NCBI GenBank assembly: GCA_003508835.1
Contig: PUFA01000070.1
Span: 1,426,001 to 1,490,000 of the forward strand
Origin: Eonycteris spelaea
Lineage: Eukaryota > Chordata > Mammalia > Chiroptera > Pteropodidae
DNA: 64,000 bases
Reading direction: 5' to 3'
In this document: positions 55,365 through 64,000 of the stretch, piece by piece
Position numbering within the stretch: the first letter of the stretch is position 1
How the letters are laid out: each line of letters begins with the position of its first letter
Translations under genes and position numbers: made by a program
Notes under the pieces: generated by a model
What the model was told of the DNA's origin: nothing
What the model saw: the letters and a program-made list of their open reading frames with translations, nothing else
The model's database searches: none

Positions 55365-58300
55365 GTACGTTGAAAGACATTAGTCAAATGTTAAAACCAT
55401 CTTTGGTATAAAATCATTGAGGAAAGAACACTTACAAAGTACTGGCCTGGAGTTGAGCATTTCTCTTTTCCATTTTTCAATTGTGGAGTACTGCACTACA
55501 GTGTTTTGTTTTGTTTTGTTTTTGTAAATGAAAAAGCATCGATGCCACCCTCTAGAAAGTTCACATCCTTTGTTGCCAAGCTGACCTTCTCAAGATATAT
55601 ACTCTTGAAGCTCTCTTCCAGCTTCTTATGCTCAACTCCTCATTGAATTCCCTTTTGCACACCTGTTCCAATTTTGCTTGGAGTTGTTTTTGCTAAATTA
55701 GGAACTTTTAATTTTAGTAAAATCTCCAAGGTAATCAAAGAATGGATATTTTCAAATTAGATCGCTCTGAAAGGTAGCTAATTTTAGACTATCTGATGAT
55801 AGATAGAGGAATAACTCCTTCTCTCCTAATAAGGAAGCCAGAAGTCAACTGGTAGAAGCAGGATCCAATATTTCCATTCTCTAACCGAAGCCATGTGAAA
55901 TTGTTCCTTGGCAAATATTCTTTTGTTACTTTTGCTTGTCCTTATCCTAAGCAGACAAAGGAGGACTGCCAAATGCCAACTCAAAGAATACTATGCAAAA
56001 TGCTAAATCTAGAGTAAAGAATACCAGGGAGTATTTTAAAAATTAGTTTCTAATAGAGTCTGTGTCTTCACAGTTCTAGAAAACAGCATTGCTGCCATAT
56101 TGGTGTACAGCCAAAGCAATCATTCTAGGTTCAAAAGCCCCCACAACAGAGCTAGTAAAGCCTTTCACCTGGAGGCCATCCAATTCAATGTGTCTTCCAC
56201 TGAACCACACAAACTCGGAAAATGAGAGGACACCTGGGAAAAGAAGTTAGCAGCTGAGCTGAAAGTATTTCTGTCCAATCTTTACAAATGACACTGAAGT
56301 TAAATATTGCCATGAAAAAGCTCACATGTGGCTCAACTCCTGACTAGTAACCCGCACGGCTCATAGACTCTACAATGGGAGGCCTCAAGGGGCAAAACTC
56401 TGAGATGGTAATTTGATATTTATGATTCTATCGCCATCTCCTGGAAGTACAGACCAAGAACACAAAAGAGGGTGCTAGGATTTCAGGCTTCGGTGAAGAT
56501 AATTTTCTAATATTCTCAAGAAAGGTAAAGACCACTGAAAATACATACTTGCATCACGTTCCAGACAAATTAACATAATGTTCAGCAACCAAGAATGCTA
56601 AAAGGCAAATGTTCAGAACTCCAGCGTCAGTTATTTGAGAGCAAGAGATAACATCAAACCTATGAGTAATGAGGCTCTTACAGTTGCGGGGCCCCAGAGG
56701 AGATCTGCATTCTCATTAGTAGGGAGACATGAGATCCCGTTTTGCGAGAGTCAGTAGTACTGCAGGAGCACATAGATACTAAAAAAATCACTTCTGCACT
56801 CGGCTCTGAAAGCAATCATCCTTGTTTTTGCTTTTCCAGTCTCAGAATTCAGCAAAAGAGTTCTAAGGATTTTAAAACATTGTTAATCAGACAGACTAAG
56901 AATTTTTCCAGATTAATTCTTATTTCCCAGGCTGGATTGAGTTCGAGTTATTTACATATACGGCACAAACGCAACCAAATGAATTGGAATGTTTGACTTT
57001 CTCTACACAAGATCCCATCAGTCTTCGTTCCTCAAGGTTTGGTTTATATAACAACAAAGGATCATAGTATAACACTTTAAAATATTATTTTCAAACACAC
57101 TTAAATTTTGAGCATCATATCTTTTCCATCAATATCCTTGCTCAAAAATATCATAAAACTAGAGTAGAAAGTATCTTAGTCCAACCACTTCACGGTCCCA
57201 AATCACAGGTTATATTTACAAAGTGGGAGGAAAACTCCCAAGCCGATTCCCCCCAATCACCATGTTTGGCCCCCATCCTGCTCCGTCATCCTGCCTCTTG
57301 GGGAGTTTTGCAGCTTATACTACTCACCCACGTCCTGGAGTAGCGGGGGCAGCTGCTTCCTTTCTGAATACCCATTATGCTTATTATAAAACACAGAGCA
57401 ATGGAACACAGGTTTAGGATTTTAGAGCTGGAAGCAAGCTTTCTTTTCTACCTGATACAAGTGATTGGCTGTTGATACCCAATGACTTATTTTGGAACAC
57501 ACATTGAATATGTCAGGCTCTTTTTTTCCCCCTAAGTCAGCTTTTACTGAAGACCTATCCTGTACAAAGCACTATGAGGAACATGTAAGAGGTATAACTT
57601 CTATCCCAAAATGCCAGCTACGTCTGAATTTAGCTTCCCAAACGATCTATAAACTGAAAAGAAAAACGTGGTGGTCCAGTAGAAAAGAAGCCTTACCCTT
57701 CCTTATGTTCTGCCTCTTGACAACTATCTCAAGTAACATGATATTTAGTAGGGTTACTTGAAAGAGTCAGTTACCACATGGGAACTGTTTCCCAAGCTGA
57801 TGGTCAGGAGGAGAAATAAACGTTGTTGCTGCCAGACTTTTTGAGGCAGAAACTGCCCACACAACAACATCAGCAACAAAATCATAGCACCTAACCTCCC
57901 ATTGAACCAACATTTGGGGTCAGAAGTTCAATTTTCATAAATATCCAGAAAGCGAAATGCTTCACTGGCCCACAACCAAATTCTTGAGATCTTTTAAGTC
58001 CACCCTTTTCTCCCCTTTATTCCTCTTCCTCCCTCACTGTGGAATATTCGTTGCTTTGATGTGTGAGCAGTTTTGGGCACCTTTCTGTTTATCTTCCCAC
58101 TATTTTTCCAGTTGAACACTTGCATTGTTTGGGTTTAATGATAAATCTATATAACTCAGATACTTGATTAAGATATACAAGGTGTCGAAATGATCAATTC
58201 AGCAATTATCTTTCAACTTCCTGCGGACTCTCATCAAAATGAGATAGCCATGCTCTAACCTGTCAGCAAGACTACACCAAAGTAAGCTCCGAGGCTGGCT

Positions 58301-58983
58301 ACCTGATACAATTCATTTCAAGTTTCAAAAATATATCTAAATTGGCTGGTCCCCTCCCTGTAGATTTCACCAGTCTCTATGGTTTTAAGCAGTTTCTCGT
58401 CTCCCACTCTCCCACCACAGACTCAACCTCCAGCGCAGAAAACTACTTGGCCGTTTCCCTAAATGTGCCAGGTTTCCTCAGGTCCCCATGGTTCACATAA
58501 GCTCTTGTTTCTACTTCAACTGTCTTCCATTTGACCTACTAGCCTTTTACATTTGAGCCTGGGAGTTGCCTTCTCTTGTCTCCTCCTGGCAGTCTGGAGT
58601 TCCTCACCTCTGTGCTCATACAGGCCCTATTCTTACTGCCATCACATGTTAGTAGAATTGCTTTCCCCTCCCACATGCTATAGGTACATTCTGGGAAGTG
58701 ATTAAGAGTTTGGTTCTGGATTCCGGCACTCAGGGTTGACTCAAACACGTAACCAGCACTCTGCAAATGTTTGCCAGATGGATGGCCATTCCTGATGGTT
58801 GAGATGTTAAGGGGTCACTTTCCGGTGGCACACAGCACCACGCACAGCCAGGGCAATGGCTTCCTGGCCAGTTCAGACCGGCAAAAAGACACAACCATTT
58901 ACTTTCCTCCTTCCACCTCTTGTCACCTATCTGGTGTTCTAGACAGCCACATTTCCCCATAAGCCAAAGTTTTAGACCCATCA
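55365..58983. other. unassigned sequence, 3.6 kb
   Basis: The longest stretch with no repeat that I recognise, apart from a T-rich (TTTTG)n tract at 55,503-55,526. Open frames (for example 57,492-57,761 plus, 58,730-58,993 minus) are short, overlap antisense and have no recognisable domains. I see no splice-flanked exon. Confidence 0.4.
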
Positions 58984-59152
58984 AGAATATCACTCAGTCA
59001 TAAGAAAAGATGAAATACTGCCATTTGTAACAACATGATGGATCCTGAAATTATCATACTAAGCAAATAAGTCAGACAGAAACAGCTGAGAATCATATGA
59101 TTTCATTTCTCTGAGGGATATAAACTGAAAGCAAGAAACAAACATGGGGTGA

Positions 59153-59208
<56 letters not shown>

Positions 59209-59515
59209 GAGAAAGAGAGAGGAGAGAGAGAGAGAGAGAGAGAAAAAGAGAGAAAGAGAGAAAGAAACAAACAAATAAACAAACAAACAAACAAACAAAC
59301 TCATGGACACAGACAACAGTTTAGTGTTGGCAAGGGTAAAGGAAGTCAAATATATGGTGACAGAAGGAAATTTCACTTTGGGTGGTGACCACACAATGCA
59401 ATATGCGTATGACATATTATTGAATTGTACACTTGAAGCATAAATGATTTTATTAACCAATGTCACCCTAATAAAGTTAATTAAAAAATAAAACATTGAA
59501 AAAAAAAAAAGAATA
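58984..59515 (+). mobile_element. L1 3' end, best-preserved tail
   Basis: AATATCACTCAGTCATAAGA, AAAGATGAAATACTGCCATT and ATCATACTAAGCAAATAAGT come from the ORF2 C-terminus. The 3' UTR contains GGGATATAAACTGAAAGCAA, TCATGGACACAGACAACAG, GAATTGTACACTTGAAGCAT and ACCAATGTCACCCTAATAAA, then an A-rich tail. AAGAATA at 58,984-58,990 recurs after the tail (about 59,509-59,515) and could be the target duplication. A large purine microsatellite has expanded inside the 3' UTR. This tail type resembles ones I associate with bats; that attribution is weak. Confidence 0.9.
59151..59300 (+). repeat. compound (GAAA)n-(GA)n-(CAAA)n microsatellite
   Basis: About 58 bases of GAAA, then GA-rich sequence, a second GAAA patch, and a CAAA/CAAT array ending at 59,300. 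It lies in the position of the polypurine tract of the L1 3' UTR. Four-base periodicity leaves frames open on both strands, which explains the 159-codon minus-strand frame here; that frame is not a gene. Confidence 0.95.
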
Positions 59516-60204
59516 AACCTGTAATTGAAGCAGGTCACAACTTCTCAGCTTTCCTAGGCCTCCCTGGAGAACTCTCTCTGAAGTCAAGCAATGATGAGGC
59601 CACCTGTCCTTGTGTGACCGGTCTCCTCTAACATGGAGTCACATAGCACTATGCCAGGCAAGCAGTCAGTCGACGTTCAGGTATCCTATGAATTTGAATT
59701 TTTTAGAAGTGGCCTCAGCGTGCACATTAGAATTTGCCCTCTTTTCCCAACTCAACTCACTAAAAACCTAAGTGTCATTATTTTTGTCTCCTAAAATCAT
59801 CTTCGTTATAAAGGGAGTTCTGTTTCCAGGATAGAAATTAATCACTTCACATTTTAAATATTTCACTGATTCTATAAAGCCACCATTACTATGTCCAGGA
59901 GAAAATGATATTTGGGCACGTCCTTTAACTCCTAACGACCACGTAACAGAGGGAAACTCCATCTCCAAATCATGTATTTTTGTGTCAGTGTCAGAAAAAA
60001 TACGGGGCCAGTCAGAATAAGGACTTGATATACAGTTTCGAATATGACTTACAATCTCAGCATTCTGTATTACGAAGTACCAGCTTACTTCATATATCAA
60101 TTTTGATGATCTACAGAGACTTGAGATATATAAAGACCAGAATGTGTATCTTTATTATATTTCAAAATGTCAGTTTCTGTCTATTCATCGCTTAATACTT
60201 TGTC
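59516..60204. other. unassigned sequence
   Basis: No family recognised. The 110-codon minus frame at 59,768-60,100 lacks a recognisable domain. Confidence 0.4.
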
Positions 60205-60300
60205 CAAAAATCTCTTTCAGGAAAGCCTTCTTTGTGAAGTCTCCAAGTAATTATTTTACTTTATAAGATCTTAATCCTACACTTTGCCATATTATAATAA
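60205..60300 (+). mobile_element. possible L2 fragment
   Basis: TCAGGAAAGCCTTCTTTGTG and AAGTCTCCAAGTAATTATTT resemble the L2 3' region around its AAGCCTTCCCTGACC landmark. Short and uncertain. Confidence 0.4.
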
Positions 60301-61203
60301 TAGAGAAATATTTTAACATCCAACTATATATTTTTGCATTTCCTCTCTTTCTCACCACCATTCTCAGTCCCACATGCCACTACTCAAGTAGTAACTACAA
60401 TGCTACAATTCTCTATATGTACTGACTGCCTTCAGTCACATAAGGCATGGCTTTCAATTACAAAAGCCAGGAAATTGAGCAAGGGTGGCTTTTTATTTTG
60501 TTTTTTGTTAGGAGGGGAGTTGACATTTTGTCTTGTGTTTTTAGTTCTAAAAATCTGGGCCTTAGATGTTATAAGCCAAATCCTGATGGACCTAAAGCAC
60601 AGACTTTACACAATAAACCCTACAGTTTAATGATATGAGTTGCTACTTTACTCCCCCAAATAAAATAAAAGTTTGGCTAGAGAATAGAAAAGGGAGAATC
60701 AGAGAGGCTATGACCAGCACAAGTAAGCTGGATGGTCCTTGAGAAAAGGCCTGGCTCTCCCAGCTGTAGACTGAGTCCTGGGAGCAAGGCAGCAGCAAGA
60801 CAGTAAAAACATCCATAGAAACCCCAGGAAAGCCTGGGAAGATCCCAGAACAGAGGGAACAGTGCCCAGCTTCTCAGAGTATTGTGCATAATGGTACGAA
60901 TCTCATAGAGAAGCCACATTTATCTGAAAGCAATCAATAGAGAAGATGCACAGGCCGTTAGGCCCAGGAAGTCCAGCCAAGTCCTACTCTGTATTCCTAT
61001 GCTTCTTGAGACGTGTGCAGATTATCTCAGAACCAGTCAGCAGCTCCTGGGAACCTCCAGGGAATGCAGAGTGCAGGGAGCGGTCGTGACAACCTGACAA
61101 CTCAGCAGAACCACCATTAACCCAAGGGAAGTAATGGCTGTAAGCGCTGAAGCTCAAGGGTCAGGTAGAAAGCCATACCTCCGCAGGAACTGGTCATGCC
61201 ACA
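60301..61203. other. unassigned sequence
   Basis: No repeat family or exon recognised. It is GC-richer from about 60,720 onward. Confidence 0.4.
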
Positions 61204-61530
61204 GAACTGCTATGGAAAAGTGGAATAAACTGAGTTCCTTATAAACAACAGAAATTTTTTGGTCTCAGTTCTGAAAGCTGGGAAGTCCAATACCAAGGCA
61301 CCAGCAGATTTGGTGCCTGATAAGGCACTAATTCTCCTGGCTGTATCCTCACATGGAACAATTGGTGAGGGATTTTCTGGGGTCTCTGATAGAAGTACAC
61401 TAATGCCGTGCATAAGGGCTCCATCCTCACCTAATCACCTCCCCTAAAGCCTCACCTCCTAGTACCATCACACTGGAATTGGATTTCAACGTATGAATTT
61501 TGTGAAGATACAAACATTCAGTCCATAGCA
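61204..61530 (-). mobile_element. MST-type MaLR LTR, shortened
   Basis: Read on the minus strand it starts TGCTATGGACTGAATGTTTG, continues AAATTCATACGTTGAAATCC, GATGGTACTAGGAGGTGAGG and GAGGTGATTAGG, and ends with AATTTCTGTTGTTTATAAGG near the left border. This is the MST order. At about 327 bases it is shorter than a usual MST LTR, indicating an internal deletion. No internal MaLR sequence is attached. Confidence 0.85.
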
Positions 61531-61947
61531 AGTCCCTAGGAACTTGGGCTACCTGAGCTACCTCTGGGGAAAAGGGTAGAGAATTCCGAAAGAGACAGAG
61601 ACTTAAACCTGAACAGACTAAGTTATCTTGAATTAGAAAGACTGAGTTTGTCATTACCCAGTGGAAATGGAAGCTTGTGGTTTGCATTAATTTTAATTTT
61701 AATGAAATAAATGTAGTCTTGTTCAAGAATATTTTTCTACTTTTCCAAATCCTTACTCCATAAAAATGAAAATCTAATGCATTAACATCATTTATTCATT
61801 CAACCAAAAATTGGATGGCTATTCTAAAGAGTGTGCTAAAAGCTTGAAATACAAAGATAAATAAGCTATCTTTAAGAAATTTATATTTTAGTACAGGAGA
61901 CCCTATAGTTACATGTGATAAGTACTATTATATAGGTATTTATTTGT
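61531..61947. other. unassigned AT-rich sequence
   Basis: No family recognised between the two LTR fragments. Confidence 0.4.
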
Positions 61948-62058
61948 ATTTGTTTCCTGAGAGTACTGTGACAAGTTACTACAAACTTGGTGCTTAAAAC
62001 AACAGAAATTTATTCTCTCACAGTTCTGGGGGCCAGAAATATGAAATCAAAACTGGTA
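61948..62058 (-). mobile_element. MLT1-type LTR 3' end fragment
   Basis: The plus strand reads TTTCCTGAGAGTACTGTGAC, AAGTTACTACAAACTTGGTG, CTTAAAACAACAGAAATTTA and TTCTCTCACAGTTCTGGGGG, the complement of the last 110 bases of MLT1. The remainder of the LTR is missing, so this is a truncated copy. Confidence 0.85.
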
Positions 62059-63679
62059 AAAACAGCATTTACTAAACAAATAAGTCCATAGAGTACTCAT
62101 GTAATCCACATGTAATATATAAATCCATCCAAAATAATTTTTGTTAGTCTGGCAATCAAAACAGAGTGATTTTTACATATTTTATATAAGTATACAAAGT
62201 AAAAATAACTGAACTAGAAATATGTGGGGAAGCTAGTATTGAACAAAAACAGTATTTCAGCATAGCACTGTTCTCTCTTTGCTGCCTGATATCAATTGGA
62301 TTTTTCAAATGCTTGATTCTTTAAGTAAATTACTTTTTAAATCAACCTAAGCAAAATTCAGTGGTATTACACTTTTTTTATAAACGAAGTCTCTACATTT
62401 GGTTGCGTTTTATTAAAAAGCACTAGAATCTTTAATCAAGGCATTCAACAAATGGGAGACCAAAAAAACTTCAGCTTGTAAAAAGTTTTAGGGAATTAAG
62501 GTTATTGAATACAAAGTTTATAAACAAAGAAGCAATGAAATTTATCACTATGAAAACCAGGAGGTGAACAAATGTAACAATAAAAGTTCAAATGATATTC
62601 AGGATTTAATTTTGAAATTCTGTAATTGCACTTTGGAATAGCTTAGCTTGGGAAAAATCTTTTGATGGAGCTCCTGTTTTAATTAGATAAATAGGCATTC
62701 TGCTTCAGAACAGCATGGATAGAGTCGAGAAGACTACAATTTGCAATATCTAAATTTATTGAAGTGTTTCAAATAAACATAAATAAAGATAACCTTTTTG
62801 ACAAGTATTTTCTTATAAAGAAAAATATTCTGATTGAAGAAAAAATATCTAGGCTAAAATTCTAAAATTTTTTCTCATCTTAATCTATAAAAAGATAGAA
62901 TTGAGAATATTCTCATTTAGCAGAATGCACTCTGAGCTTATTAAGTCTCTCAGTGCTCAAAGAGAGAATATATTCTCATTAAAAATAGAGTCAATTAATG
63001 TTGAAATTTTCCAATATATATACCATAAAATCTAATTTTTAATATCATGAGAAGTTTTATAAAAATTTTAGAACATATTTTAAAAAATGCATTTACTCAG
63101 AGAAAATATTTACTCAGAGAAAAAGAAAAGAGGTGAAACACAGGATCGCAGGTATAGGACAGGTCCAATTAAGAGACTAATTAAAATACCGTAATGTGGT
63201 TCAAGAATAATTATTATGCTTATGTTATTTTTTAACATTAAAATAACCAATATATCTGCTTTAATATTTTTAAAGAGACTTTTTAAAACAATTTTTAGTG
63301 AAATGGTCTTATATGTCCAACAATGACATAAAACCAATTAGCTGTTGAATAAGTAAACATCACATGATTTTAATTCCTTTTAATGACTCTTCTTATTCTC
63401 AGAAATAACTTTGTTGGCAATTTAGACTCTCATAAGTGCGATTGAACAGGAACATGTGAGAGTGGAAGGGAGGTCTTTCAGGTCCTGATTATATCCTAAA
63501 GGTCCAGAGGAACAGGGCGTTAGAGGAGGGATGGGTGAAGCCAGACACACAAGGTGTCAGCAGGCTCCAACCTCACTTCATCTGGAGACACTCAGCTTCC
63601 ATCTGTTTTGCCCATTGGATTTCCACGTAAGCTCTCATTTGAAGAAATGGTCCTCTCGCTAAAAATAAGCTTAAAAACA
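62059..63679. other. unassigned strongly AT-rich sequence
   Basis: No family recognised over 1.6 kb. A 16-base unit (ATTTACTCAGAGAAAA) is doubled in tandem at about 63,090-63,124. Confidence 0.4.
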
Positions 63680-63790
63680 CTGCTGTGGGCAATGGAGTAT
63701 CAGGGATGGTTTTTAAGCAGGGAAATAACATGATCAAGTTTGCATTTTTAAGTCACTTTGACAAGTAGAGGGAGGATGGACACTTGTGAA
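63680..63790 (+). mobile_element. old mammal-wide repeat, short third copy
   Basis: GGGCAATGGAGTATCAGGGA, TTTTTAAGCAGGGAAATAAC, ATGATCAAGTTTGCATTTTT and CACTTTGACAAGTAG match a central section of the same unnamed family as at 12.1-13.7 kb and 29.0-29.5 kb. Confidence 0.5.
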
Positions 63791-64000
63791 ATGTGCTGGG
63801 ATATGTGGGTTAGCACATGCATAGAGGACTTCACTGCACTCAGACTTAATGTCATGCTCTTGGCTTTTGCAAAAGACCAAAAAAAATGTTTCCAAAAAAC
63901 CTTGTGTGAGGACCTGCACATTGAATCATGATTAGAATTTCATGAAAAAAAGTTCTGTTTCTTTAGACAACCTAATTCGATTTCAATTAAAAATCAACAA
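63791..64000. other. unassigned sequence at window edge
   Basis: Nothing recognised. The old repeat could continue here in decayed form. Confidence 0.35.

Noticed and set aside
59059..59538. 159-codon minus-strand open frame rich in Leu, Ser and Phe
   Set aside because: It spans the (GAAA)n-(GA)n-(CAAA)n microsatellite and an L1 3' UTR. The four-base periodicity keeps frames open and produces the repetitive residues.

Overview
This window looks like non-coding nuclear DNA from a placental mammal, either intergenic or deep intronic. The sequence is AT-rich and CpG-poor. It is a mosaic of decayed interspersed repeats typical of eutherian genomes: LINE-1 (L1), L2, MIR, hAT-Charlie (MER5/MER1-like), Tigger/pogo elements and MaLR LTRs (MLT1, MST). 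I found no complete protein-coding gene, no exon that I trust, and no tRNA, rRNA, snRNA or CRISPR array. Long open frames are short and either match L1/L2 relics or look like chance. I did not see Alu, B1/B2, carnivore CAN, ruminant Bov-tA or equid ERE SINEs, which argues against primates, rodents, carnivores, ruminants and horses. The 3' tail of the best-preserved L1 (about 59.0-59.5 kb) resembles L1 tails I associate with bats, but that is recollection and weak evidence. All family names come from recalled consensus features, not a database search.

Layout. 0-8 kb: MER5 fragments, an L2 copy split by a hAT element, an E-box-rich segment at 3.5-3.65 kb, and MIRs. 8.3-9.3 kb: minus-strand L1 3' end. 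10-14 kb: a hAT element, an internally deleted Tigger1-type element with intact TA flanks, and an old 1.6-kb repeat split by an L1 tail. 15-16 kb: an L1M relic between two 60-bp direct repeats. 18-21 kb: a CA microsatellite, a CpG-retaining stretch and an LTR-like segment. 21-23 kb: two L2 copies. 24.7-26.1 kb: MIR, an ERV1-type LTR, and an L1 3' end with a G4-like motif. 27.5-28.7 kb: minus-strand L1. 29-32 kb: old repeat, L1M and MIRs. 32.5-36.5 kb: three Tc1/mariner-type non-autonomous elements, an MLT1 LTR and MIR. 39.2-41.7 kb: the longest L1 (minus), with reverse-transcriptase and C-terminal ORF2 relics. 42.7-47 kb: HAL1-like and L1 relics. 47.7-49.6 kb: an inverted duplication of about 330 bp around a 1.2-kb spacer. 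52-55.4 kb: CT repeat, hAT, MLT1, L2, MIR and a MER1-like element. 59-62 kb: the youngest-looking L1 tail with a compound microsatellite, an MST LTR and an MLT1 end.

No genes here work together. The signals most worth checking are the 47.7-49.6 kb inverted duplication, the E-box cluster at 3.5 kb, the TA-flanked element at 33.3 kb that carries a vertebrate SINE/LINE-tail-like core, the back-to-back Tigger ends at 32.5 kb, and the direct repeat at 15.0/16.0 kb. I see no convincing evidence of a new biological system.
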